Positions 48,390-64,000 of a stretch of 64,000 nucleotides of DNA are shown piece by piece. The DNA is taken from positions 1 through 64,000 of the forward strand of contig JAKCPI010015660.1 in assembly GCA_023213315.1 (NCBI GenBank), given 5' to 3'. The stretch's first letter is position 1, and every line of letters starts with the position of its first letter. Below the pieces are notes generated by a model, which was given only the letters and a program-made list of their open reading frames with translations, did not search any database and was not told the DNA's origin. The translations under genes were made by a program, and so were the position numbers. This stretch comes from Euborellia annulipes (lineage: Eukaryota; Arthropoda; Insecta; Dermaptera; Anisolabididae).

Positions 48390-51300
48390 GGAATAAAAAC
48401 AATCATTTCAATGAATTGAGAATTAATTTTAACAAAATGAACAAATATAAAATAAATTTTCTCTTCCCAATTTTATTGAAATTATTGTTCATTTCTCATC
48501 AGCATTATCATAAAAAATCTGAAATTATAAATTTTTTTTAGCAAATGAAAGTAAATTGGCAATTGTATTATTTTCTAAATATATTCAAGTATAAATCCAA
48601 ATAAAGTTTGTTAGATTAATTTAGTCTAAATCAAAATAAGCTAAAAAATGCAATGTTATTTTTTATTGAAAAATTAATCAATTTTTTTTTGCAATCGTTC
48701 TAGCGGGTTATTAAAATATTTTAGATACACGTAGTCGGCATTTATAAATATTAAAATAATTGTAATAGGGCTAAAAGCTTTTTTTTAAGTAGATTAAACT
48801 CTTTTCCGAATCAATCCATTAGATTAGTAAATTAAATGCATCTTGCATTTCGGTAGAACAAAAAGAACTTGGGTTGGATAAAATAATACTGTATTTGTTT
48901 AATAAAGAACCCCTTAAAAATAATTGATCAAAAAATCGAATTGAAATTAAAATCAATAAAGAACATATTACTATATGAAAAATGAATGGAATTAAATGCT
49001 TATCCTATAGACAAATTTTTTGACTTGGAATAGTAACAAAGTTCTGGATTTACAATAGAGCATTCTCAATAAAAATAAATAAATTTATTTATTATCGATT
49101 TCTATAAAGGTTCTTTACTGATAATTATTTTAAGAGGAAAATTTTATATTAGGCATTCAAAATAAATGAAGATAATAGAGATAAAATCTGGTAAGTTTAT
49201 TTTTTAAATACCCATGCAACTCATTATTGCATTTTATTTCGAATTTGATTCAGGAAAGTAGTTGATAGACCTATTACTTTTTCTTACTTATACAACACTT
49301 TGATTGAGAGCTACTTGTTAGATAAGGAATGTTGTTCTGGATTTGATTAATAATAAATGATAAACATTTTTTTAAATTGTTTAAAATAATACGACAAAAA
49401 ACTATTAAGTAAAGTATTAATTTACTCCAAAAATTGATAAAAATCTATAATCTTAGCCTATTGGAAACACACTACTTAATTTCATCGAAATAGCTAGATG
49501 CATTATTAAGATATCGAGTTTACCCATAGACACAATTATTATTTTTTTTAACTAAATCGCTAATAAACATCATCAAAATCTCAAGGTCAAATTTTTTGAC
49601 GATTGCAATACTTTTCTATCTATAGGTATATAAATTTATTTAGAATATAAGAAATTAAAAATTATTTAATAATAAATCTTATCTTATCTTATACTACTAA
49701 ACGAGCAATGTATGTTTATATATTTATTTGTAAGCACATCATTTCTCAAAAACCGCTCTAACTATTTTTTTCAAATTTTAAAAAGGCCTATATACTATTT
49801 TTGGTACGAAAATGAAATTACGCTAGTTCTCATCTTTGGGAAAATTTCGGTACTATTGCTTTACTAATGTACTTTTTTAGTTTTTTCCAATTTTATATAA
49901 AAATAACACCGAGTTCCAGTTCGGCCATCCAGGAGCTAAATTTTAAAATAGCTTTGAAAAGGGAGCCGAGGGCTTAGTGAAGAATTTTAATTATTCACAT
50001 ATATTTTACAATAATAGTCAAAATTGCTTTAATAAACAAATAAAACACTTTAGGGTTAAAACCGTTTTTATTTTTCTCTAATTCTCTCTCTATATTCAGA
50101 ATATATAGGCTATAAAAATATTAAATTCTTCTCTTCATAATTTTGAATTTCTACGCCGCTCTGCGCACGAACTCTAATTATTTCGAATTTACCTGGTATA
50201 TTGAATATTTCATTTGTAATTTTGAAAACTCGCCCGAATATTTTAAAATCCTTTTCTCCAAGGATCATTCAAAAGATCTACTGGGTATTTCAAATGTTCC
50301 AATTCAATTTATGTCGAGTCCTCATATACCCTTCATAATTTTTGAATTTCTAATCTGTAACTTTCAAAATAAACATTTTTCTTTTATCATTGCATTTTTA
50401 GTGCTTACCTGTGGGATCAGCACAGTATAAATATTTAATAAAAATTTAATTTCAATCATATTATAAGGTTATTGAATTCAAATAAGGAAATTCTAAATAT
50501 GTATTGTATATATTTGAATAATTAAATATAGGTAAAAATTTAAATTATTACATTTTAATTAACATACCTCTACTGTGACCATCTTAACATAGAAACTAAA
50601 TTTAATTTAATTTATTAGAACCTCATGTACTAAATTTCTTCAAAATTAAAACAGGTCTAATTAAAATTTTTGCAATTTTTTTAAAACTGTTAATAGCCTA
50701 GAAATAAAAATTTTTTACTAACTTTGTAAGATTGATTTAATTTCTCTATAATTTATGAATACAACTATACCTCAGTATATATATGTAGGGTGATTATTCT
50801 TGTTTTTAGAGGAAAATCTTCAAAAATTGCGTTACTTAATACTTGTACGCTCCCGTAAAAAAAGAGATTCAAAAATAAAAATATAGAAAAAATTGAAGTT
50901 TTTCAAAAGAATATTTTAATAATATAAATAAATCTAATTCTTTTGTCTATTTTTTACTTTCTCTTACCCTATAGGCCTATATGAAATATATTTAGAGAGA
51001 AAGTATTGTTTAGAAAAAATATGGGCTGGCATTTACAACTCCCCGATGAAAATTTCGCGATTACCTACATTTTCTCTTAGTTGGGTTGGTCTGTAACATA
51101 TCATATATGCCCTTTTAAATCAATATAATCAATATCAAAAAATATTCTCATTGACCTATTATTAGTAAATGTTATTTATTTAGATATTAATAAATAATAA
51201 AAGTTTGAAATACCTATGTACACATTGACATAAGAATGAAAGGGAGTGGCAGAGGTCCCTCTCAAATAATACTTATATAACATAGGTTCTTAGAGCTTTT

Positions 51301-51530
51301 TTTCTGCTTATGTACCACTGCTAGCTATATGCTTCACTTATCAAGTTTGGAAAACGCTGCTTTATTAAATAAAAATTTTATTTACACACATAATTAATTT
51401 AGAACCGAAACTCCTCAACCACTCTGATTTTTAGGCAAGGATGTAGGAAAAGAAAAATAAAAAAAAAAGTTTTTTAAAATAATTCAACATTTATATTTAG
51501 GATTTTTTTTCTCTCTTGGTAGATAGGTCT
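48390..51530. other. AT-rich DNA, probable Rab3 5' intron
   Basis: I see no gene. A diverged repeat block lies near 49730-49880 (related to 17400-17560), and a solo palindrome with CTTTCTCT ends lies at about 50954-51006. Confidence 0.45.
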
Positions 51531-51534
51531 GCAA

Positions 51535-51680
51535 CCCAAGAGATAAAAAAAAAACCCTTGTTCTGGAGACCAAAGGGTTCGCGTTCCGATTCAAGCGAGT
51601 AAAATTTATTTAAATTAAATTGGATACCAATCATTGAAATATATGTGGGTGGATAAGATACCGAAAAAAAACCTTGAAAA
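51535..51680 (+). mobile_element. tRNA-derived SINE, diverged
   Basis: B-box-like AAGGGTTCGCGTTCCGATTC is followed by an AT-rich body containing AAATTGGATACCAATCATTG and a tail GATACCGAAAAAAAACC. Same family as 55870, less well preserved. Confidence 0.6.
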
Positions 51681-52524
51681 AAATATAGGCATGTACTATA
51701 AAAACTTATGCAGGCGTTATACGAACATTAATAATGACATTACGTTTTGATAATGACATTAATACATCGTGTTGACAAATGGAATGAGAAACAGTAATGA
51801 TTAAAATCCGGATTTTTTGATATTCTTTTATCATTACCCAAAAATAGAGGGGATAATGTCATTTTGTAATTATATTACTAGTAATCTCATTATTAATGAT
51901 CGAATCCTGCATTAGATATCCCTTCTGACGCCACCGCCTGTAGGTATGCAACCTTCAATAAAATATTTTTTGAATATTTATTGGAAGAGCCACATAACAT
52001 AAGAATAAATCATTTTTAATAAAACTACCTTTTAGAGTCTTATAGTGGGATATTTCATAAATATTTGATTTTTACCTCTTTGCAAAATGTATTCAAATAT
52101 ATGAGATCAATTGTTGTTTATTTTTGTTATGATTGTAGCTAAAATGATTGATGGTATGTCACGAGTGAGTTAGAAAAATTGTTCCATTTGCCGTATTTAT
52201 TCTTATTACCTTGTCCGAAGCAGGCTTAAGGTTTAAGGTTTATAAACCCATTTTTTATAGAAAGAAAGAATTTTTTTGCATACTAAGGACATAAATTGTT
52301 ATGACCCACATGTCTAAGGTCATACATGCCCACTCCAAAATTAATTCAATTCATCTATAATACTTCTCTCAACAAAAGGTGTATGGCTATGCTTTTTTAA
52401 CCAAAAATAATATTAATACAATTATTATTATAATCATGGTATTATATTATGATAGTAAACCTCTATTCTGTGAGTCGCGTCCAATCTTGGTCGGTAAAAT
52501 TTATTTTATTAACTAAAACTAATA

Positions 52525-52901
52525 TCATCATACTTATATATAAAAGGCTAAGAGGGTGTCCGATGTGTGAAACAACCAATCAGGCCTCAGGGATAGCGCC
52601 ATGGTAACAAAATATAAATATTTACCCATGTTTACGATTTTTTTTATTTATTTACATTTTGAATTCTAAAATATCGGCGTAAATTTTTTGTCTGTGTACC
52701 GGGAGAGTCCCGGAAAGGATATGATTCACAAAAAATCTTAAGTTCATGAATAATTAACCGCTAAAATAATCTCTACATATAAAAATGAAAAGGGAAAATG
52801 TATGTACCGGTATGCATATAAGTAGGCGAGCAAGGGGGTCCAGGGGGCGCAGCCCCCTGGCTAGCTGGAAAGCCCCGCCGAAGGCGGGGCTTTGCGTCTA
52901 G
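52525..52901 (+). mobile_element. Non-autonomous Helitron
   Basis: The 3' end is the hairpin AGCCCCGCC GAA GGCGGGGCT followed by TTGCGTCTAG and T, identical to 46450. The 5' end is near TCATACTTATATATAAAAGG. A GC-rich palindrome, CCAGGGGGCGCAGCCCCCTGG (with one base unpaired), lies before the hairpin. Confidence 0.82.
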
Positions 52902-53476
52902 TATAATATTAATAAAGATAATTTCGTCTTTGCATTGAAGCAATCCTTAGAACTCAAGTGGTGGCACCGAAGACCAGTGGAGAACTTCCCCCTGTTGCCA
53001 TCGACACAATTAATTTAAATGAATATTTATTCTATAAACCTCTAAATGGCCTCAGCAGGTGAAAATTAAAAACAAAAAAAAGATAATAATATTGAACAAG
53101 TATTATATGTATCTTCAAAAAGTCCTTCGATTCAATAGTTATCTAATGAATTCATTTTAAATTCATTTAAAATAAATTTCTACTACAAAAGGAAAAAATG
53201 AACATTTGTTGTGGGGGGGGGGGGGAGAAATTGCTGGTTACCCCTTCTCGAGGATGCGCTTCGAGTCATATTTTTTTAAATTTTACTGAATGATTTACCT
53301 TAAGATTGATTGTTTTCTAATTTTTTTTTATCAAATTTACTACATACTTGATCCATTTTTAATTCAATTTTTTTTTTTGTCTTTTTCAGAGATGACAAAT
53401 TTTGACTTTTTTCTCGATTAACAAATTTTGAATATTTTAATAATTATAATAAAGGATGCTTACTTTATTAAAGTAA

Positions 53477-53740
53477 GACAACGCACACCAATTGAGCAAA
53501 AACGTTTTGTCCAAAAGCAAATCGTTTTCCTCAATGCCAACGCACACCGATTGAGCAAAACCCTCAATAGAAAAACATTTTGTTCAATGATGACGAATCA
53601 TGCTCAATTGTGTTTTGCCTCATGTTTTGCCTCCTCGGTGTGATTTGACTCATAGAAAAGCATTGAAAAAACAGTTTTAGGCATGATTAGTCAAAAACGT
53701 TTTGTCCGAAAACGTTTTTGCTCAATTGGTGTACGTTCAA
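53477..53740. mobile_element. MITE with inverted ACCAATTGAGCAAAA ends
   Basis: The left end (CACACCAATTGAGCAAAAAC) is inverted at the right end (GTTTTTGCTCAATTGGTGT). A second internal copy of the left motif lies at about 53540-53565. No clear target duplication was found. An open frame across it is not a gene. Confidence 0.6.
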
Positions 53741-53794
53741 GCCTAAGAAAAAATTCATAGAACAAAAATTTAGAGATTTTTTTTTTTTTTTTTA

Positions 53795-53960
53795 AGGTCT
53801 TTTTCGGCATCTAAGGCCATTTAGACCCCATCCCTATTTATTTCAAATGATTTGTAGTCAAATCAAATGAAATAAATTTTTCTCGCTTGGGACGGGAAGC
53901 GAACCCGGGACTCCGGTGCGAGAGGCTAATGTCTTCTCACTGAGCCACGGCTCCCGGGCA
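53795..53960 (-). mobile_element. tRNA-derived SINE, well-preserved full copy
   Basis: On the minus strand: head GGGAGCCGTGGCTCAGTGAG (A box), then GTCCCGGGTTCGCTTCCCG (B box), body with AAATTTATTTCATTTGATTT, and tail TCTAAATGGCCTTAGATGCC followed by GAAAAAGACC. It is the best model of the family in this window. Confidence 0.85.
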
Positions 53961-54308
53961 ATTTAGAGATTCGAATGATTAAAAATTTTATAAATGAAAT
54001 TTTCAATTTTTTTTTTAATTTTATATCCTTTTCGGCTGCAGTAGTCATTAAGGTTCAGCAATTCATAATTATAATTGCATCAATAATCAAGACCCGATGT
54101 GTATTGGTAAGCCTAAGAGTTCTTGTTCCTCGGAAGCTTTCATTCCGGGTTCATCAGCAACTGGCTGCTTAACAAATATGTTTTAGGTGTTTTCCTTCTT
54201 TCCGGCCATGCAATTTACAAAATTTCAAAATAAACATAAAGGGAACATTTATATGTTGACCAAACATGTTTATTTCCTTATTGATTAAAATCATAATTGT
54301 TTTTCCAG

Positions 54309-58649
<4,341 letters not shown>

Positions 58650-60958
58650 CCTTTATGGGCGAATCCCCGAGTTTTGCTTCACCTCTTCTTATTCGCCTAA
58701 AAGATCGAACCTAAAAGTAAACTCCATGATGATGGACCCCCTACGCGCCGCCAAAACCCAACACATCTCTAAACAGAAATTTAATACATCTACATTCTAT
58801 CCTAACAGTTTCCTTCAGGAATTTTCCACTTAACTATAAAAAAAAAAAACTACCTTTCAATCTCAAACTACCTGACAAGACTTGAGCAGTATTACATTAT
58901 GAAATATATATTATATATATATAAGAAAAATAAATTAGCTAGAAAATCAGTTAGCATATTAAATTTAATTTACAAATCAATTTCTTTTAATTAAAGTCAT
59001 TTTCAAGCTAAGGTTGTTAAAAAAATGTAATTTATTCAGCTGCGAAGCAGCATTATTTTAAACTAAGCGAGATAAAACCAATTTCTATATATAATTAATG
59101 TTTATATATATTATAATTTTTTATATATATTGGACAAGTAATTTTATTTGCATAAAATTTAATGATTACATATAAAAATATGTGAAAGTAAATTTAAAAA
59201 AAAAAAGCTTTTCTTATCGGGTCCAATTTTTGCCAAAGGGCAAAGAAAAATGAGAATATTAACAAAAATAATTATAAATATATTAATATATACTCTTCAA
59301 AAATTAAAAAAAAAATATATATATATAAATTATATATCAAATATTATTTGATTTTTTTTTTGCTTCTTATTAATTTATTAAAATTTTTTTATCTAATAAT
59401 AATAATTTTATCTCTTTTCTCTTTGAATCTTAAAATGTTTTGTAAAAATGTCAAATGAAAATCTATTGTATTCTCAAATTATCCTAAAAATCTTTGGACT
59501 GGCTGGCACGATGAGGGGCACTCCGAGGCCTTCTTTCATTTTCCTCTAAGCATGCTGACACTTCACTGTTATTCATTAATTTTATATATTTATTGTCATT
59601 TCTAAATTTTAAACCTATCTTAAAAATTTTTTAAAAGAAATCGGAGTGTTTTGTCAGTATGTTACTACTATTTATCTTGAACCGTGTACATGTCTATTAA
59701 CTTTGGCTAAAAATTTCAAAAAAAAAAAAAAAAAAAATATACTAATTAATAAAAAATAAATAAATAAATAAAAATGGTTAAATACTAAATAAATACAAAT
59801 GCTATTTTTCCTAGAGTGTCTGTCCATGTATCAAATCTAAAAGATAAAAACTGAACGCTCTAGGTTAATTCAACTTGTGGATGTTTGTCAATTATTATTA
59901 TATAATTGAGTCTCATAGATTTTAAAAAATAAGAGAAATATGCAAAAAAAAATATTTAAATTCTTGTGCGTACCATATTAAATAAGTTGTTGATTTTGCC
60001 CCTCAAAAAATATAATATGAGAACAACGTTAATTAATTTTCTCAAACATTACTATATATTTTATTTTTGAAAATGTAAGATATATAAATATATATAAAAA
60101 GAGATTTATTTAGAATTTTTCTATAGATGATATCTTATAAGAATTCGACGGACGGATTTCAATCAATGAATTACTATATAGGTCCTACGTTATTCGTATT
60201 GAATACGAACAAAAAAAAAAAAAAAATTATTCCTAAATATAAATTTTTTTTCTTAAAAATTCCGTACTTGAAATTTTATAGATTTCATCTATAAATTATT
60301 ATAGATATATAAATTATATAATACGGATTATGATAACACTGAGTAAAACGAAGTAGGTATTATATATATGAATAAATTTATACTCATTCCCTATCAATAT
60401 AAATTTATACATATATTCGATATATTAAAAAAAAATTATATAATATATTGAAACTTAAGGAATATGGCAATATATACACGAATATATATCTCTGACGAGG
60501 CAGCTATTCTGTTTTAACCTGCCTCGTGCCTAAAAATTATCTGTATATGCTGTTATATTTTTGGTTGTTGTAGTATAGAAATGGTATTGTAAAATAATAT
60601 ATATATATATTATTAAAAATATAGAAAAATGGGATTCTGTTGAGGGGAATCTAATGTTCGTAAATAATGACAAATATCACAATTAATGTATGATTGAATG
60701 TAAATTATATAAATAAATATAAATATAAATATATATATATATTGAAAAAAAAAACACATCACAATGAAAAAAATAAATATTAAATATTCAAACTGCTTGA
60801 ACTTTAAACTTATAAGGATAAACCCATTAAAAATGCTTTCAAATTTGAAGCATTCCTCACTTAGTGTCAATTATTATTCTATATTTATTATTACTTCAGT
60901 TTTAACATTCAATATAAATTATATAGTCAAGATCAGAGGCGAAATAAATATTTATTAA
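58650..60958. other. Rab3 3' UTR and AT-rich downstream DNA
   Basis: A possible polyadenylation signal, AATAAA, is at 58929-58934 in a very AT-rich stretch; others lie further on, so the transcript end is uncertain. No further gene or clear transposon was recognised up to the element at 60959. Confidence 0.45.
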
Positions 60959-61612
60959 GGTGCGCGTCTCGGGGTGCTAATTTTGGGACTTTCCAGCGGC
61001 CACAATTTTGAAGCTATCGACCTCAAATTTTTTTTTTAAATTAAAGCTATTTAAAATATCTACAAATAATAGAAGCCCTTTTTTTGATTTAAAAAAAAAA
61101 AAATTTTTTTTTAGATTAATCGCATTAAATAAAAGATATTTAAAAAAAAGGAGCTCTATAAGTTGTAGATAATTAAATTAGTAAACATTGTGTTAAAGAA
61201 TAATTAATATTTTGCCTTTAATTATTTAGCTGGAAAGCAGGGGCGTATATAGAAATTTTTTTCGGGGGGGCCCGAACTCAAAAATTTTTCTGCGGAAATT
61301 TTTTTTTTTCAAGAAACTATATTTTTTTCACACGAAATTTTTTGCGGAACATTTTTTCTATTGCGGAACCAAAGTTGTCCATCCTGCGGAAAAATTTGTT
61401 GCGCTGATGTCTGTATATCCCTATATATGTATATGTGTTTGGGAAATTTCGGGGGGGGGCCGGGCCCCCTCGGTCCCCCCCATAAATACGCCCCTGCTGG
61501 AAAGTCTAGAATGAAATGGAACAGGTTGCGTGTATTCTAAAGGGGGAACACTAACGTCATCTGGTGCCGCCTCGAGTCAATCGTGTTTTAACGGTTTTTC
61601 GAGACGCGCACC
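60959..61612. mobile_element. TTAA-flanked element (piggyBac or Kolobok type), non-autonomous
   Basis: TTAA at 60955-60958 and 61613-61616 flanks perfect 13-bp inverted ends GGTGCGCGTCTCG. The interior has no transposase, and it is interrupted by a hAT-like MITE at 61238-61496. Confidence 0.85.
61238..61496. mobile_element. hAT-like MITE nested in the TTAA element
   Basis: Ends CAGGGGCGTATATAG and, inward from the right, CAGGGGCGTATTTATG. The exact 8-bp duplication CTGGAAAG lies at 61230-61237 and 61497-61504. G-tracts lie near both ends. Confidence 0.9.
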
Positions 61613-61698
61613 TTAATAAAAATTAAATTTATCAAAAATGGTTTATTTTATAGAATTTACATTTTTGAAAAAATTTACAACAAATAAATTTTAAATCA

Positions 61699-62255
61699 CT
61701 AGCCGCGACGCCCGCCTTCGGCGGGCTTCGCGCCTAGCCGGGGGGCTTCGCCCCCTGGACCCTCCTCCAGCTGACTCGGGCCCGCCTGCGGCGGACTCTC
61801 GCCTTTTCTTAACTATGAGAACCGTGGGGCCCGCCTTTGCATCTAGACAGGGGGGCTTCGCCCCCCTGGACCCCCCTCCAGCTGGCTCGGGCCCGCCTGC
61901 GGCGGACCCTCGCCTTTTCTTCTTAATTATGAAAAGAAAATTATTATTACTACTATTCCAAACCAGTGCCTGCTTGATGATTTGTTTACATTCATGGAAT
62001 ACACAAATGAAAAGAATACTTAAATATTTCTCTATACATTTCCTATGGGAGAAATCGTAACTTTAAAAATTAATAACACAAAAAGTTATGGGAATTTCGG
62101 GATGAAAATAATTTTCTTGTAACCCCGAGAATGTCCTCTTTATGCAAAAAAAATTTCATTTCGAAATTCCAACGGGAAGTTGCCTAAATAGAGCGTGACA
62201 GACAGACGGACACCGACAGACAGACAGACGGACATTAGTGAATTATATATATAGA
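61699..62255 (-). mobile_element. Non-autonomous Helitron
   Basis: On the minus strand it begins TCTATATATATAATTCACTA after an A, and ends in the hairpin GCCCGCC GAA GGCGGGC followed by GTCGCGGCTAG and a T. The GC-rich 3' third is partly duplicated (two copies of CGGGCCCGCCTGCGGCGGAC in plus orientation). A frame across 61815-62060 is repeat-derived. A fragment of the same family is at 22422-22655. Confidence 0.85.
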
Positions 62256-63077
62256 TTTTAAGGAGCTGAATAAAAAAACCTATGATTATTGCATAAATCT
62301 GATGTTCCATAAGATAAAAATTTTTTTTTTGATCAAATAATGCAAAGATAAAATTGGGTGGATCATTGACCTAGATACATAAAAAGCCACAAAAAATAAA
62401 TAAATAAATTCTTTGGAGTTGAACATGCCTTAATTATATGGGCACTAACATTTATCGGAAGTTAGGGAATAATATGAAATTATATTAGAGATGATAGCTT
62501 GGGGTAGTATAGGGTATAATAAAATGCCAAGAATAAGACGTTTATTTAATGGGTATTGGAATTGTACACCTTGTATATATATAGTAAGTAACACGTACAT
62601 CAAACAAGGCCTTGTCAACACTAGCGTTCCTATAGGAACCCGGACACCCCCTTTGGACAGAGAAAAATGTTAATATTATGATTTTAATAATACAAAAGTT
62701 TTGGAAAATTCATATAATTACAATATATTTACTAAATCAAATAGCCGAAAAATGCCGCAGGAACCTGCCGTTGTACTCCGGGTGGCACCTCTATATTTTT
62801 CGACTATATGATTTAGTAAATATTAATTATATAAATCTATTATTTATGTTTGGAATAATTGTGGCTAAGGCATATCTAGTATTTAACCTCTCATTCAACA
62901 AAAGATTTTTGCAATCTGGAAACATTTTGTTCACAACTGCATCGCCTTACCGCATCCGGTTCTCTTGTAAAAAAAAGTAAAAAACATTAAAACATAATTA
63001 TCAAAAAACTGAAACAATTTAATTAACACAATTAAAAAGTATAAATAAAAACAAGCTGAAGAGAAGTTGCTGTTGAT
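62256..63077. other. AT-rich intergenic DNA
   Basis: A short inverted repeat (ACTAAATCAAATAGCCGAAAA near 62730 and TTTTTCGACTATATGATTTAG near 62796) flanks a GC-richer core. No gene is recognised. Confidence 0.45.
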
Positions 63078-63512
63078 GTTATGGAATGGAAAAGAGCAAG
63101 TACAGGTGCAGCAAATAAAGAGAGCCTTTGGATGCCAAATGCCGAAAAGGAGACGTTTCGGACGAAATTTTATTCGTCCATCTTCAGTCCTTGTAGGCTT
63201 ATAAGTTCTCATTGTTGTTGCGGCACGTTTAATGTTTAGTAAGAGTCTATAAGATATCTTATAGATTCTTACGAAGCATTAAACAGATATCTTATAGACT
63301 CTCACGAAGCATTAAACACTCGCCTTTTTTTATAAAAAAATATACATGTGCACAAATTTGTGCCGCAACAACAATGACAACTTTGTTTGTAAGCCTACAA
63401 GGACTGAGGATGGACGAATAAAATTTTGTCCGAAACGTCTCCTTTTCAGCATTTGGCATTAAAAGGCTCTCTTTATTTGCTGCACCTGTACTTGCTCTCT
63501 TCCTTTCCATAA
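63078..63512. repeat. Inverted repeat with a pair of hammerhead-like motifs
   Basis: Arms at about 63078-63226 and 63359-63512 are reverse complements. The plus motif 63404-63439 reads CTGAGGA, stem GGACGAA with TTTGTCC/TTTTGTCC, then GAAACGTC. The minus motif 63187-63152 reads CTGAAGA, stem GGACGAA with TTTCGTCC, then GAAACGTC. The spacer contains a further short tandem (AAGATATCTTATAGA). Confidence 0.8.
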
Positions 63513-64000
63513 ATAAAAACAATTTTTAGATGGGTCCAAATCTCCAAGTCTCAGGAAACTAAGATATCGCCATTTGCAGTCTGGAGAAATTTTCTTCCTC
63601 TTGATCCTTTTCTGGATATAGGCTATAATAATATAATATTGAATAATAATAATGAAAAGAACCTGCAGAAACAATATTTATTAAAAATTAATATTGATAA
63701 TGATTTTATTTATTGTTTAATTTTTTAAGCTTAATTTATTTTTACTGATATAAGAAATATTTATTTTTTTACACATTAAAAATATGTTTGCCTCTGATCA
63801 TGAATATAAATAAGATTAATAAATCGCTTTTTATTCAAGACAATAAAAATAAACCAAAGTTTAAAATGGTAATGGCCTTGTAAGACTAAATCGAGCTTAT
63901 CTAAAATGTAATGGAAAATAAGTGGACAATACATCTCGATAAAATTTAATGAGTAATTTATTAAGGGCGTAAAAATATAAGCGAATCACGAAATGTAATC
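63513..64000. other. AT-rich sequence at the window end
   Basis: No gene, RNA or clear transposon end is visible here. Confidence 0.4.

Noticed and set aside
50143..50430. 95-codon open frame on the plus strand
   Set aside because: AT-rich, Phe/Ile/Asn-rich translation without domain features, in a region with no splice support.
61815..62060. 81-codon open frame as a gene
   Set aside because: It lies entirely within a Helitron whose fragment recurs at 22422, and translates GC-rich terminal repeats.

Overview
The window is nuclear DNA from an animal, most likely an arthropod. It is strongly AT-rich, and its genes are short exons with GT-AG introns scattered among very many small transposons. 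The Rab3 and complex I proteins closely resemble arthropod and vertebrate homologues. I cannot fix the order or species from the sequence alone. There are no operons, bacterial signals or organelle genes.

Five protein-coding genes can be assembled exon by exon, each with a continuous frame and consistent splice phases. NDUFS3 (minus, 358-3931, 5 exons, 264 aa) is a core subunit of mitochondrial complex I. MDP1 (minus, 11078-12893, 4 exons, 163 aa) is a HAD-family magnesium-dependent phosphatase. A MANBAL/UPF0239 small membrane protein (plus, 13904-15752, 2 coding exons, 80 aa) lies head-to-head with MDP1. A FAM120A-like protein (constitutive coactivator of PPAR-gamma family, minus, 21097-34987, 16 exons, 1047 aa) is the largest gene. 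Rab3 (plus, 54309-58649, 4 coding exons, 222 aa) is the synaptic-vesicle GTPase; its ATG sits directly on a splice acceptor, so at least one non-coding exon must lie upstream. The genes are unrelated in function; I see no shared pathway.

Everything else is mostly mobile DNA. The commonest class is short non-autonomous elements with CAG...CTG-type ends, an internal run of G, and 8-bp target duplications (hAT-like). There are also TA-flanked Tc1/mariner/pogo-type elements, a TTAA-flanked element, Helitrons ending in a GC hairpin plus CTAG, several tRNA-derived SINE copies, and large foldback elements (4.5-10 kb, 42.4-45.0 kb). One pogo-like element at 56.9-58.0 kb keeps a decayed C-terminal transposase fragment.

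Two systems stand out. At 37887-40737 an array of near-identical 310-bp units runs four copies one way and then about five the other way. Each full unit carries a 73-nt tRNA-like module with A and B boxes at tRNA spacing, and the whole block sits inside a split SINE between 13-bp direct repeats. Second, at least five places carry divergent pairs of motifs of the form CTGANGA - variable hairpin - GAAACGTC. The stem sequences change while pairing is kept. This is the core of a hammerhead ribozyme, as known from Penelope-like element ends. Coordinates of mobile elements were read by eye and may be off by a few bases where no target duplication was found.
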